NCBI GenBank assembly: GCA_023614405.1
Contig: CM042692.1
Location: 124,675,503 to 124,739,502, forward strand
DNA: 64,000 bases
Origin: Avena insularis
Lineage: Eukaryota > Streptophyta > Magnoliopsida > Poales > Poaceae
Direction: 5' to 3'
Made by a program: the position numbers and the translations under genes. Below are positions 1-11,705 of the stretch, piece after piece. Each line of letters opens with the position of its first letter. Within the stretch, counting starts at the first letter, position 1. A model generated the notes under the pieces. The model saw only the letters and a list, made by a program, of their open reading frames with translations. It did not search any database and had not been told where the DNA came from.

Positions 1-874
1 CGTAGCTCATGTACTCGCCTCCTCGGTTCGATCGAAGAAACTTTATTTTCTTGCCGAGTTGATTATGTACTTCATTCTGGAATTCTCTGAACTTTTCAAA
101 GGCTTCCGACTTATGTTTCATCAAGTAGACATATCCATATCTACTCAAATTATTAGTGAAGGTAATGAAGTACTCATAACCACCCCTAGATGTCACGCTC
201 ATTGGGTCGCATACATCACTATGTACTAGTCCCAACAAGTCATACGACCTTTCACAACTCCTTGCAAAAGGTGTCTTGGTCATCTTGCCTAGAAGGCAAG
301 ATTCACATGTCTCAAATGACTCCAAGTCGAACGAAGTTAGGAGTCCATCATCATGGAGCTTCTTCATGCGTTTCAAACTTATATGACCAAGTCAACAGTG
401 CCAAAAATAAGTCATATTCAGATCATTTAGTTCCACATTTACGTTATAGACCGACCCACCATCAAGATTCAAAATAAATAACCCGTTCTGAACGGGTGCA
501 AAGCCGTGAAACATATCATTCAAATATAAAGAACAACCATTGTTCTTAATATTAGACTCATAGCCTTGTCTCATCAAACATGAGGTAGAAATGATGTTTC
601 GACTAAGCACTTGAACACAATAACAATTATTTAGCTCCATTAAGAATCCTGAAGGTAAATGAAGTTGCATCATGTCGACTTCCAACGCACCGACTCTTGC
701 TTTTTTCTGACCCTAATGTCAACCTCGCCTCTTGCTACGCCCTTAGTTCTTACCAGTCCCTACAACGTGTTGTAGATTTGAATGACTAATCCGATATCAT
801 ATACCCAAGAACTACCTGGTGCATCAGCAAGATAAAGGTCTATAACATTGCAAACAAGTGTACCTGAGTTGGAA
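1..874 (-). pseudogene. Copia protease, pre-integrase and integrase N-part (broken)
   Basis: Minus-strand continuation of the gag-pol frame. Near 780-840 is a protease-like stretch in which the usual D-T/S-G active site reads D-I-G. Around 392-685 is the pre-integrase region, and 1-390 runs into the integrase core: a zinc-binding C-x2-C (ESCLLG context) is followed by HSDVCDPM, which holds the first catalytic Asp, and by a YEYFITF stretch. Several stops and frame changes interrupt it. Known role: polyprotein processing and integration of cDNA for the retroelement. The second catalytic Asp and the Glu are at or beyond the left edge. Confident as Copia pol; not functional. Confidence 0.75.
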
Positions 875-1731
875 GTCACACCTCCACTCTTGGCTTTATC
901 CACCAAATACTTGCCGCAATTCCTCTTCTAGTGGCCATCTGCCTTGCAATATAAGTAAGCATATCCGACTGAAGGAGATGACTTAGTCCCTGAGGAAACG
1001 CTTGGGATCTCATCTTGAGCATTACCTCCTGACTTAGCCTTCTCCTTCTTAGTCCAAGAACTCTTCTTAAACTTAGCCTTATTCTGTACCACCAACACTT
1101 GACTGGTACCTTTCTTGAGATCAACCTCTGCCTGCTTAAGCATCCCATGTAATTCAGTGAGCTTCTTATCCATACCATGCATGTGGTAGTTCGATATGAA
1201 CTGACCATACACACTAGGAAGAGAGTTCATAATTATATCCATAGCGAACTCTTCGCTAATAGGGTAGCCGAGCCTTTCCAGAGACTGCACATAACCAACC
1301 ATCTTGATCACATGCGGACTTAGTGTATCACCATCCTTAAGCTTACAACTCAGCAAAGATTGAGAGACTTGATACCTCTCGGTCTTTGCCTGAGCCTGGA
1401 ACATACTTTTGAGGCTTTCGATCATATCGTAGGCCTCAACATTCTCGAACTACTGCTGCAAGTCCGGTTCCATGTGAGCAAGCATAAGACAGCTAATTTC
1501 TATAGACTCATCACATGTTCTACGGGAGGCATTGGTTGTTGCGACACTCGCATTCTCATCTGGCACATTTGGAAGCGGGTGGTATAGAACATGGTCCCTC
1601 TTTTCTTGTTTGAGAACAATTCTCAGATTACGATACCAGTTGGTGAAGTTTGTTCCATTAAGTTTATCTTTCTCTAGGATGGTCCTCAAAGCAAAACTAT
1701 TCAACTAAGGGAGACTGCTACTAGGTGCCAT
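875..1731 (-). pseudogene. Copia gag polyprotein (UBN2-type), broken
   Basis: Gag of the Angela-like element, forming the virus-like particle shell. The best start is the ATG at 1731-1729 on the minus strand, just after the leader. One frame runs to about 875 with three in-frame TAG codons: after about eight residues, at about 1447-1449 (after DLQQ), and at 925-927 inside the zinc knuckle. Motifs: N-terminal LNGTNFTNWYRNLR, typical of plant Copia gag; LERLGYPISEEFAMDIIMNSLP; a basic stretch (KAKFKKSSWTKKEKAKSGG); and a CCHC knuckle starting YCKADGH and ending NCG. The knuckle stop sits where Trp is normally found, which suits a TGG to TAG change. Not functional as read. Confidence 0.85.
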
Positions 1732-2910
1732 TATCTACAACATAAATATGCAAAACACTTAAGACAAGTATTCATAAAAGAGTAAGCGTATTAAACATTT
1801 TAATACTTATGCTCCCACTAGAACCAACACCCCTTCGACGGTTACTTAGTGATTCAGGATCCTAAATAAGCAAGCTGAATAGTGAGCTTTAGCATCACTA
1901 CTAGCCGTCAAGTGATCTAGGTAGGCAACTCCGTGCCAATCGCATCTCATGCGACTCCTGTTGGTCGGGTGGAATCTCATGCTCTGGCTCCCGACCGACC
2001 TCTCCCCGAGCCCCACAACCGTTGTGATAGACCCTTCTAGCTTACCAAGTGCTTCCGCTGTAAGAGTCCGACTCGAACCCATCTAGTCGAAAAGAATTGG
2101 TAGCACCTCAATTTTATGAGCCCACTACCAAGAATGTCTGACTTGTGATGGTGCAACACCGGCGGGGAGACTGACTAGACCTTCTTTGAGGGATTAAAGA
2201 TTCCGAACTATCCAATAGAGGTAAAACTAGAGACATAACAATAATACAAAATAATCCAATTATAATGTGAAATGGTATGGCTCCCTTCATGATGATCTGC
2301 ATATCCATGAACATGTTCGTCATGCCTTTGGCTGTCGAGTCCTTCATGTCCTCCAAACATGCTACACTAGCACTAAGGAATATACAAGAAGATGGCATCT
2401 CATGCCGACACGCAGGTCGTTATACAATAACAGTGACAAGACTTTGGCTCCAGCGGGCTGACAAACCCGTGATAGGCAGATCACATATGGATTACACACA
2501 TCACATGCACATAAGCCATACTATTCACAACATCATCCTGCAAAAACAAGTTATGCATAGATATGATACCTACCGGTGTTGTGAATCTCGCAACGGCATC
2601 TAACGTGCTATGACAGGGCGAAGCTGGCGGTCCCTAAACCCTAAATCCGATCTAATCCACATTCCGAACCATGGATTCCTTCATTGGATAAAACACTTTT
2701 ACCCAAATCCAATCCCTGTGTAGATCTAGGCAATCACATTGATCATCCGCACCTGATCTTCCATGCACCCCAGAGTGCGATTGATCTAATCAATCTTGCA
2801 CAAAACTGATCTATCCCATAGATCGACCACCGAAACCCTAAGTGGATCCTATCCACCACCTCATGCATATCACGTATTCACAGATCTAGAGCCTAAAACC
2901 AGAAGCTTTC
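1732..2910 (-). other. Leader between primer-binding site and gag of the Angela-like element
   Basis: About 1.2 kb of non-coding leader. I see no conserved ORF on either strand; short ORFs here have no recognisable motif. A leader of this size is usual for the BARE/Angela group, where it is thought to carry dimerisation and packaging signals. I cannot identify those signals by eye. Confidence 0.6.
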
Positions 2911-2922
2911 ACTCTGATACCA
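2911..2922 (-). other. Primer-binding site, initiator tRNA-Met type
   Basis: On the minus strand it reads TGGTATCAGAGT, the common plant Copia primer-binding site, one base after the LTR end at 2924. It fixes both the element's orientation and the inner LTR boundary. Confidence 0.9.
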
Positions 2923-2923
2923 C

Positions 2924-4283
2924 TGTTGGGCCACGCATAGATAAACAAAACACTTCCCCTATGCGATACTCCCAAGATCTAGCTCAGGTTATAGGCCATG
3001 AGATTACCGCTAGACGTGCAAATGCGGAAGTTGATGTAGCGTGTTGAAGCAGTACCGAACGATCCCACTGACAGTCCTCCAGATCCCACGGACAACCCTC
3101 TGCCAGATCCCCACGAACAGCTTTACCTCTAGCGTCGCACGTGCAACGCCTCTACCGGTATCCACACGTACAGGAAGGAGCTTCGGTCAGAGGATTGCTA
3201 GATCCTATCTATCCCGAAATGGAAGTGGAGAAAGTGACATCTAGGTCAGGGACTATCCCTTGTCACTCCACTTATATATACTCCTAGCTGGGCTCAACGC
3301 TTGAGGCCCATCTAGACCATACTCTAATCTCCACATGGATCTAATCCACATGGGCTCCTTACCCTTAAGTGTGTGACCTTGTAGGTTCACGTACACTTGA
3401 ACACGACATGAGCTACATCTCCAAGTATCCCGTCATGTCTTTGAGTCCAAATCACTCCCATAAACACTTGGTCTCAAGTCGATAGATGGTAGCGACCTAT
3501 AGCAAGACGTGCCAATTCCCAACTGCCGTAAAGTCAGAAGACAAACCTTCAATGTGACTTTCGTCCAAGTCCCTTTGCCACACAATATACCTATTAAGAT
3601 ATAGGCAAGTAGTTACCATCCCTTCAATAGTTTAACTCTCTTCTCGTACCATGATATGTGATTCACTAGACTAACTCTTAGTTCGACTCCTTAGTTAACA
3701 CGTAACTGAGTAGCGCATGAGTGATGCTTCCGAATCATATTACACAAGAGGGCCCAGAGAATATATCTCCATTACGGAGGGGCAAATCCCATCTTGGTAA
3801 TCCATGTCACGCAGATTGCTTCACAACCAACCCGAACTCTACCTTTATAACTACCCATTTACGAAACAATGTTTGGTAGAACCTAAGTTGGCGATCCATA
3901 ACTAGGATCATGCAATCACCTCAGGTCAAAGGATTCCATTGCTTGAGACTACAAATGACAACATGCTCAATGCATCTCAACTGTGGGTCGGTCTGAATTG
4001 CTAAACTCTTTAGCCGAATCAGTGTAAGTCAGAATAGCATCACCATGCCCATGATATGTGGAACTGTGTCATCAGCCGACTTGCACATTGGTCTAAGTTG
4101 TGTGTCCAGCACAACCTTAATGACCAAGGACAAACTAGTATGAACAATCATGAATATATAGTTCCACAACTGAATCACGTATTCAGTGATACATATCTGA
4201 TGTTCATACAAGCACAACTTTACTTTATGAATACTTCGGGAAATATAATCAACCATGATTTCCTCTAAGGCATATTCCCAACA
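2924..4283 (-). repeat. 5' LTR of the Angela-like Copia (1360 bp)
   Basis: Bounded by TGTTGGG at 2924 and CCCAACA ending at 4283, a perfect 7-bp terminal inversion with the TG...CA signature. The inner side abuts the primer-binding site. A TATA-like TATATATAAG lies on the minus strand around 3271-3282, so the U3 promoter is the right-hand kilobase. The outer edge cuts into the gag region of another Copia at 4284. Confidence 0.9.
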
Positions 4284-4291
4284 TCAATGCC

Positions 4292-5041
4292 ATGTCCTGC
4301 AATGAAGTGTTAAGTGAGTTTGTGGCTCCTGGAATCATGAACAAGACCACCGATGATGCTCTCGCTCATGCTCAGAGAATGGACTCTCCAAATCTTGCTT
4401 TGAAGGACAAGGCTCATGTTTATGAAGAAGAAGTTGACTCTTTGGGAGTGATTGAAGGTGATGACGAAGACATCAAGTGTGCCTTACATAAGCAATTGGC
4501 TTTAGTCTCGAGAAGGTTTTGGAAGAACCAAGGAAAGTGTAATCCATCAAATATTACCACAAGTAGCTCAAGACCCAAGTTGAGATCATGTTATAATTGT
4601 GGAGAAACCAACCACTTTATCGCCGAGTGCCCTTATGAGAAGAGAGAAGACCATGGAGGAAGGCTCGTTTCAAATTCCAAGTTCAAGCCTACTCTAAACA
4701 AGAACTTCGTCAAGAAAGTCCAAAACAAGAACTTTGACAAGAAGAACTACCCCAACAAGAAGGAGCCACAAAAATATATTTTGGTGGCTGGTGAAAAATA
4801 TGAAGAGAATAATGATAATGAGAGTTATAATGAAGATGATGGAGAGATTGTGGGCATGGCTACCATTGCCACCAGTTCCGCAACTACTACCATGACTTCT
4901 TCACCGACATCTCTCTTCAACTCTCCAAATGAGAACAAGCGCACCACCAACCCTACATGTCTCATGACTAAAGCCTCCATGTTAACTCCTTCAACCACTA
5001 TCCCTCTTCTATTGATGGATCCTCGTTTGATGGCGATATGA
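4292..5041 (+). pseudogene. Gag C-terminal part with CCHC zinc knuckle (element E)
   Basis: About 250 residues in one frame, truncated at the N-terminus by the Angela-like insertion at 4283/4284, so the ATG at 4292 is only the first in-frame Met and not the true start. Around residues 100-114 is a canonical retroviral-type knuckle, CYNCGETNHFIAEC (C-x2-C-x4-H-x4-C), which binds genomic RNA in the nucleocapsid. A Lys/Asn-rich basic stretch follows (residues about 130-165), then an acidic patch and a Ser/Thr-rich tail. A frameshift at about 5038 moves the reading to the next frame, where the coiled-coil segment continues. Not functional by itself. Confidence 0.85.
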
Positions 5042-5781
5042 GTCTCAAGATTAAGAAGGAAATAGTGGAATCCACTAGTTGCTTGAATAACTTGGAAGGA
5101 CAAGCCAAGATGTGTGTTGAGGCTCTCATGAGCCAACTAGGTGAAGCACGTTATATCATTGATGAGAGGGATAATTCCATCTTGGAGATGTTTGGACATG
5201 CTCGTGAGGCCGCCATGAAGATTTCCGCCTTGACCGATGCTCTTGAGGAAGAGCAAAGTAAAAGAGTTACCCTTGAAGAGACCTGTATTACCCATGAAGA
5301 ATCTTTTAACTTGAATGTCTCTAAACTTGTTAAAGAATGTCACCATGCTCTTGCATTAACTAAAGTCCTTAAAAAGGAAAAGCTTGAGTTTGGGGTTGAT
5401 CATGATAGACTAAATGAAGGCTTTGAGAAACTCAAGAAGGAACATGAGACATTGTTGAGAAAATTCTCTAATCTTTCAAAGTCACATGAACAACTTCAAA
5501 CTCAAGTGACAAAATATAGCTAAACCTTGTCAGCTAGTATTGCTTCATGTTCTACTAACCCTTGTTGTGAGCATGGAGATCTTATCAAGGAGAACAAGAG
5601 GTTTAAGGCCACAATTGAGAAAGGCCTTGTCTCATGCATTCAAGGTGAGAAAATCCCAAATGACCCTTTGAGCAATCAAAGGGACAATGTGTCTAAGGAA
5701 GGACTTGGATTTGCAACCAAGTCAAAGAAGAAGAGGAGGGGCACGAAGAAGAAGAACTTGCCCACTCCCCTTCCAAAATGA
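5038..5781 (+). pseudogene. Coiled-coil segment between gag and protease (element E)
   Basis: One frame from 5038 to 5781 with an in-frame TAA at 5521-5523. The first 160 residues are strongly heptad-like and charged (LTDALEEEQSKRVTLEE; LKKEKLEFGVDHDRLNEGF), so a long coiled coil is likely. The tail is basic (KSKKKRRGTKKKN). This insert is characteristic of SIRE-lineage Copia polyproteins; its role is not firmly known, and gag multimerisation is a reasonable guess. It is entered from the previous frame at about 5038 and leaves by another frameshift near 5770. No host-gene similarity is apparent to me. Confidence 0.75.
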
Positions 5782-6345
5782 TTACCTTTATGAAGGAGGG
5801 GGAGAAGGAACCAAGTGTCATTAAGAGTGGTGATGAACCCTCTCATAATGATTTTGCAGGAAAATATAACCCATCCTATGTTCTAATGAAATCTTATGAT
5901 GGTCATGTCTTTGACAAATATGTAGGCACCTCTTATGGTGATGATTACCATTGGGCCATGTGGGTTCCTAAGATACTTGTGACTAAAAAAGAGGACCCAT
6001 TCAACAATGGGTACCTAAAAACAAGCATTGATTCCTTGTAAGAGTATGCTTCCAGTGGAACAAAATGGGTGGTTGATAGTGGTGCCACAAGACATATGAC
6101 CAGAAGCAAGGAGATGCTTAATGAGACGAGACCTAATACTTCCAACATGTGTTTCACTTATGGAGATGGATCAACCTCTAAGGTATTGGGTTTGGGGTAA
6201 GGTAGTGGTCACACCGGATATATCCATTGTGGACATTATGCTTGTCAAAACCCTTTCATACAATTTAATTTTCGTTCATCAACTCACGCTTATGGGCTTT
6301 GTAGCCTACTTTACCCCTAAGGTTGTGGTTCTCATGTAGAGCAAT
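5757..6345 (+). pseudogene. Copia aspartic protease region (element E)
   Basis: In the frame of 5778, after an in-frame TAA at 6039-6041, the sequence reads into WVVDSGATRHMT. The DSGA active-site motif (codons 6075-6086) is that of Copia retropepsins, which cleave the gag-pol polyprotein. A second frameshift near 6200 (after VLGLG) is needed to follow the rest of the domain (VVVTPDISIVDIMLVKTLSYN). The active-site Asp is kept but the frame is broken, so no working protease is expected. Confidence 0.85.
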
Positions 6346-6581
6346 ACTCTCTCTATATCCTTTGTTGGGTATGCTAACAACAGTTTGTATGTGGTAGATT
6401 TTGATAAGAAACCCACAACTATCGCGGCTTTCCTAATGGAGAAAGGTGACATGGGATGGCTTTGGCATCACTGTCTTACCCACGTCAACATGAGGTCTTT
6501 GCAAAGCCTTCACATGGGAGGTCACATCCTTGGACTAAAATATAATGTGTGCTTTGTCAAAGATCGTGTGTGTAGGGCGTG
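6346..6581 (+). pseudogene. Pre-integrase (zinc-binding) domain, cut by element A
   Basis: The frame beginning at the Met at 6385 reads GWLWHHCLTHVNMRSL and later CFVKDRVCRAC: the H-H-C-C zinc site that precedes Copia integrase cores. The domain stops at 6581, where the LTR of Athila-type element A begins. The same reading frame resumes after 24869 once the insertion and one TSD copy are removed, which proves that 6582-24869 is a later insertion into this gene. Confidence 0.9.
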
Positions 6582-8205
6582 TGATACATTGCAAATGTAT
6601 CTATAATTTCTGATGTTCCATGCTTAGTTTTATCCACTTTCTTGTGTTTTGTTCCAACTTTGGAATACTTTTCATATGATTTCTTGGACTAACCTATTAA
6701 CAAGAGCCACAGTGCCAGTTGCCTGTTTTCTACTGTTTTTGGTTCTAGGAAAGTCAGAAAATGAATATTCTCGGAATTGGACAGGACAAAAGCCAAAGTG
6801 CCTATTTTTCCAGATGTCATCAAGTGCCAGAATACGAGACGGAGAGGGGCCAGAGGGCGGCCACACCACCTGGCCGTGCTGCCAGGCCTGGCCCGCGCCA
6901 GGGGGTGGTGTGGCCAGCCCAGGCACCTCCTCAGCCTCCCCTTCCGACTATAAGATGCCCTCAGGACGAAAACCCTAAGTGCCTGATCAAAAATCCATGA
7001 AAGAGTCTGTAGCCGCCGTCATCTCCATCCCTATATCGGGAGGGATCTGAAGCTCTTCCCGGCAACCTGCCGGAGAGGGGAATTCACCCTGGAGGCCTTC
7101 TTCATCACCATGCAAGCCTGCGGTGTAATGCATGAGTAGTTCATCCTTGGACTACAGATCCATGTAGTATCTAGATGGCTGGTTCTCCTCCTTTGCGCTT
7201 TCATGTCTAGATCTTGTGAGCTCCCTTCATGATCAAGATCATCTATTTGTAATTCTGCATGCTGCGTTTGCGGGGATCCGATGGATATTGAGATGCTATT
7301 TCAGATTGATTATTGATTCTATCATGTCTTTGTTATTTGTGATCTTGCATGCTTTCCATTGTTAGTAGCTATCTTGGCCAAGTAGATGCTAGCAACTCCA
7401 AGAGTTAGTATTTATGCTCGATAGTGGGTTCATGCCTCCGTAACTGGGAAGTGACAGAAATCTCTAAGGTACTAGATGTGCTGTTGCTACTAGGGAGAAA
7501 ACAACAATCCTTTGTTCATAGAACAATCGTATTGTTTACTTTACACGCAGTTCGTAAAGCAATAATCTGTTGCTTGCAACTTAATACTCGAGGGGGTTCG
7601 GATGATAACCTGAAGGTGGATTATTAGTCATAGATGCAGTTGGATGGCGATCTATGTATAATGTTGTAATGCCCAATCAAGTCTCAAAGGAGTCAAGATG
7701 ATTATTATATGCATGTATTGTTTTCTCGATGTTTGTCAATTTCCCTGCTGTAATTTGTTCACCCAGCATGTTATCTATCTAAGGAGAGCCACCTCTAGTG
7801 AACTATGGATCCCGGTCCTTTTCTTTACATACAATCTACAAACTGTTTACTTCTTTGTGTTTACTTTCTGCAAACTTTCACTTCTTTCCATTCGATACGT
7901 TTAATCCTTTGTTTCCCGCAAAACACGGTGAGATTGACAACCTCATCGCAAGTTGGGGACAAAGTTATGTGGTTGTGTTGTGCAGGTCTCCATGTTGCTA
8001 CTAGCACCGGTAGTGCGCCCTGCCAAAGCTCAGCTAGTAACACCTTTGGGGTGTTTCCTTGCTCCTACTAGTTCGATTAAACCTTGGTTTCATAACTGAG
8101 GGAAACTTGCTGTTGTGCTCAACATACCTTCCTCTTGGGGTTCCCAACGAGCTCTACATCAACACCGCACCAGCACTTTTCTGGGCGTCGTGCATTGAGC
8201 CATCA
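6582..8205 (+). repeat. 5' LTR of element A (1624 bp)
   Basis: Starts TGATACATT and ends GAGCCATCA; aligns end to end with 23246-24869. A TATA-like CTATAAG lies near 6948-6954. By hand count the first ~260 bp differ from the 3' LTR at eight positions, all transitions, so the insertion is fairly old. Short ORFs on both strands inside it have no protein-like features and recur in the other copy. Confidence 0.93.
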
Positions 8206-8236
8206 AGCATTTTTCTAGCACCGTTGCCGGGGAGTC
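8206..8236 (+). other. Primer-binding site region of element A (tRNA-Asp type)
   Basis: Just inside the LTR is TAGCACCGTTGCCGGGGAG (8217-8235). It matches the Athila primer-binding site of the form TGGCGCCGTTGCCGGGGA, complementary to tRNA-Asp, with two or three changes near its start. This supports the Athila assignment. Confidence 0.8.
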
Positions 8237-8433
8237 AAGGACATCTTCACAAGGGGAGTCCCTCATAACCAATCTCTTTACTTTGTTATTTTTGTTTTGC
8301 TTAGTTTCTTTTTGCTTTGTTTGCTTGTTTTGTTATTCAAAAACACAAAAAATAGTTTTACTAGTTTGCTTTCTTATTTGAAAACACAAAAAAATTAAGT
8401 CTCCTTTAGTTGTCACCCCTTCCTTATCTCACC

Positions 8434-9057
8434 ATGTTGATCCCCAAATTCACCCTTAAAGACCTTTCAATTGGTAGTGGTTCTATAATTGGGAAAGATA
8501 ATATTGAAGAATTCTTTAATCATGTTAGCAAACATGAAGATACTGAGGATAGATCCCTTGCAGAACTTGCTCCAAATTATGAGATTGCTGCAGCTTCTTT
8601 AATTCACATGTTAGAAGATAGGTTTGTTAACCTCAACCCCGTAATGCAAGTAATGTTTCTTAAGCTTAAAGAAATTGAAGACCCTGAAAAGAGGGATTTT
8701 ATTCTAGAAGCTTTGTTTAAGGAGTTCTATGATGTTGCCAAGGAAGCTAGGAAAGTATTTGAACGTTTCAATATGGTAGGCTCATGTGTAGATGTTGTTG
8801 GTACACGAGAAAAGATGAACAAAACTGAACCTAATGGGGAGGAACCTAAGATACCAACACCCTTTAAACTAGTAGCAATACATGATGCCATAGAAAAGAA
8901 TCTTGATTGGATTGTTCCTACAAACCCTTTTTATGAGAATAGTGAACCTAAGAGTATTGAGAGAGGATCCTATAGAACTTACTTGGATGATATACCTTGC
9001 CTTGTTGAAAATATTTCTGGTATTGATCTTAATGCTTCTTCACTTGAGAACACTTGA
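8434..9057 (+). CDS. Unidentified 207-residue protein of element A
   Basis: Uninterrupted ORF; I take the ATG at 8434 (MLIPKFTLKDL) rather than the upstream non-ATG extension. It lies where gag would be, about 200 bp after the primer-binding site. No zinc knuckle, protease or polymerase motif is visible. Charged, Glu/Lys-rich and probably helical (residues about 25-120), then a more polar half with NLDWIVPTNPFYENSEP. Shortly after its stop comes the CTTATTGGGAGATAACCC block, which has a counterpart after gag in element B (34291-34330), so the ORF occupies the gag slot. It may be a reduced or replaced gag. I do not recognise a function. The absence of stops in an element with diverged LTRs is noteworthy. 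Confidence 0.6.
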   Translation: MLIPKFTLKDLSIGSGSIIGKDNIEEFFNHVSKHEDTEDRSLAELAPNYEIAAASLIHMLEDRFVNLNPVMQVMFLKLKEIEDPEKRDFILEALFKEFYDVAKEARKVFERFNMVGSCVDVVGTREKMNKTEPNGEEPKIPTPFKLVAIHDAIEKNLDWIVPTNPFYENSEPKSIERGSYRTYLDDIPCLVENISGIDLNASSLENT

Positions 9058-10867
9058 TTCTTTCTTGCTTCTTATGCCTAACTTAAAGGCGTTAAAGAAA
9101 AGTACTTATTGGGAGATAACCCAAAAGTTTTAGATGAGTCTTGGAAGTTATAAACTCTGTAATAACCTCTCCTTATCCTTTTTATTTGTTTTTTGTGCCA
9201 AGAGTAACCTCTAATGAGAGAGAAGTAATGATTGGGAAAGTTGCTGTCCTGAAACAGATTTCTGTGCTTCACCGTAAAAATTCGTGTAAAATATCTGAAT
9301 GTCTTTTTGAGGCGTGAATTTTTTTGCTTCTGCCCCAAGTTGTTATCTAACTTTTGTTAGTTCAACACTTTTTGATTTGAGCAACATAAGGTCTTCGAAA
9401 AAATTCGTCTTTACCTGCTGGTCTGTTTTGACAGATTTCTGCCATTTTCTACATTTGCTTCTTGTTGGTTCCTTTTGAGTTCTTTTGGGGAATTGAGCTT
9501 TTTGAGGGAAGTTCTACAGTAGATAGTGTTCTAATGGAAATTTATTTGGTGTTAGAACTGAACCTTAAGACCTTTTATCTTGAGTGCACTAATGTTGCTA
9601 ATAAAGATTGGGTGAAGTTTTGTATGAAGGAAAATTTTCAGGTGTATGGAAGGAATGAGCAATGAGATGAAGGATGGACTAAAGCTCAAGCTTGGGGATG
9701 CCACGCGTGTCACCCCAAGAAACATCCAATAAGTACAAGCATCAAAGCTTGGGGATGCCCAAGGCATCCCCTCTTCATCAATAAAAATCCCAGGTTTCTT
9801 CCAAACGCTTCATTTTTATTGTTTCATGCATAGTTGTGTTGTTCTTGGAGCATCTTCTTTTTCATTTTCGTTTTGGTTTTTTGTTTGCTTTGGTTTGCTT
9901 AGTTTGCTGAATAAATTGTTTGGACCCCCTCTTTCATACATTGGTTTGCAAATAGTTTGGTTTGGTTTGGAAAAGAGTAGGAAAGTTCATACTTATGAGG
10001 TAAAAAGAGCTCGTTTTTGACTGTGGCCTATGCTTTGTCATGCCATGCTTGATATTGTTTTGGCTTTATGCTTAGTATTCTTTGCTGTAGCATGACTTGT
10101 TATAAACAATTGAGATTGCTTAATGTGCCTTGGATGAATCATGCGTTGTTTTGGAATATTAAAGCATAGTATAGTGGTATTCTCCTTTGATGCTTTATTT
10201 GGGTTGACTTGGCGCATGCTCACACCATGTTATGACTATCTCAAGTCACCATAGCCTTTATGATCCTTTAGTTTTCAACTTGTAGTATCACTTTATGCTT
10301 TGATCAATGATGTTTTGTCGCTCTGCATGATTATGGCCATTATTGCTCTCTTAGTTTGTCGCTCCTAGTCTTTTGCTAGCCTCCACAACAAAGTATGAGG
10401 TCCACTCATGCATCCAACTCCCTAAACCAAGTTATTCCAAAGAGTCCACCATACCTACCTATTAGCTTATGCTATTCCAAGTATATTCATGCTTTTGTTT
10501 ACCTTCCAAATTAAACTTGTTATGAGAAAACTAGTGATTAAAGCTCTCACGAACTTGATGGCACACTTTACTTTTCTTGCCCTTAATAAACTTGAACCAT
10601 TGTGTCTTCTATGTTGTATATGCTTGCACTTATTTGTCGGGAATTAGTAGAACCATGCTTTCATGGGGAACGCTTTCAACATTGCACTTGGTACTTGTAC
10701 CTAGTTGATATAATGCTCTTTTGTATATGGATGTCGTCGGTGTGAAATGAAGGGGAGCTTGTAAGTCCATGGAGTTATGTATATGTGTGAGAGAAACGCC
10801 TGGGCCGCTGGTCTAATCCATGCGGACATGGTGGAAACCTGCAGCGTAACCATAATGAGCTGTCTAT
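9058..10867 (+). other. Non-coding interior of element A, left of D
   Basis: No convincing ORF. Blocks around 9160-9460 (AATGAGAGAGAAGTAAT; CTTCACCGTAAAAATTCGTG; GGTCTGTTTTGACAGATT) recur in element B at about 34436-34664. The 10370-10862 part recurs at about 41080-41590, including GAGAAACGCCTGGGCCGCT. These are shared 3' interior sequences of a non-autonomous Athila group. Element D inserted at 10868 into a TCTAT that is also present in B near 41594. Confidence 0.75.
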
Positions 10868-11468
10868 TGTCACATCCCAAGATTTTCCAAATCTTGTAAT
10901 GTGAAAAATAAATTAAACAAAATAGATTTTTGTTGAAAATCAGGGTGAAAAGAAACTTTTGTTTCTAAAAGGAAAACTTTAGCCAAAGTTTGTTAAAGAT
11001 GGGATTTTAAAGTTTGAATTCAACAAAAATCCAAATCAAGGGAAATGCATTCCTCAATGAATGTATCTGGAAATTTGAACACTTGGAAAATAAATCCAAA
11101 ACCCTAAACCCTAATGGAAGGAAATCATTTTCCCAAGTATCTCCAAATCTATGGATTTGATCCATACCAAATTTGATCAACAAATAATCACAAAGGATCA
11201 AGAAAGACCTTAGAGATTGGTTTCACTTAGTTTGGAACCATAGACAAAATCTTGTGAATAATATAAGATAAGGAAATTCAATTTCCAAAGCCTTTAAAGC
11301 CCTTACCAAAAGCCCATACCAATTGGTGATCAAATAATCCTAAAGGGATTAAAAAGATAAACATTTAATAAAGGAAAAATAAATTGTTTTGGAAACACTG
11401 TTTTAGATCTTTTAATGAAAAGATAAGCCAAATTAATTTTGGCAAACTTTTGAAATAAAATATTTTGT

Positions 11469-11705
11469 TTTGATAAAATGAATAAAGGTTTATTTAAATA
11501 AAATAAAGGATTTAAATATCCAATTTTATTTAAGTAAAAGCTTTTCCCATTTTAAATGAACACCAAGTATTTTATTACTACTTTGAAATCTTTTATTAAA
11601 AGGTTTTGCTTTGATTAAAATGAGTAAAGGATTATTTAAATAAAATAATAAGGATTTAAATATCCAATTTTATTTAAGTAAAGGCTTTCCCATTTTAATT
11701 AAACA
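11469..11705 (+). repeat. AT-rich tandem duplication inside D LTR
   Basis: A segment containing TTATTTAAATAAAATAA, GGATTTAAATATCCAATTTT and a CCCATTTTAA end occurs twice, about 141 bp apart. The same pair is present in the 3' LTR (about 18004-18240) and, diverged and reversed, in the solo LTR. It is therefore an old feature of the family. Confidence 0.75.

Larger units (their letters stand above)
1..4283 (-). mobile_element. Angela/BARE-like Ty1-copia retrotransposon, 5' half
   Basis: Read on the minus strand, this is the 5' LTR (2924-4283), a primer-binding site complementary to initiator tRNA-Met (2911-2922), a leader, gag, protease and the start of integrase; the rest lies left of the window. 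The LTR opens with TGTTGGGAATATGCC on the minus strand, which resembles the Angela/BARE/WIS group of grasses as I know it. The element sits in the gag region of the SIRE-like Copia that resumes at 4284. Its TSD would be the bases starting at 4284 (TCAAT), but the matching copy is outside the window. Coding parts are broken by stops, so it is dead. Confidence 0.85.

Noticed and set aside
11095..11115. CCCTAAACCCTAA, plant telomere-like units, in D's LTR (again near 17636 and 39660)
   Set aside because: Only about two units, at the same place in every LTR copy of the family; it is family sequence and not an interstitial telomere.
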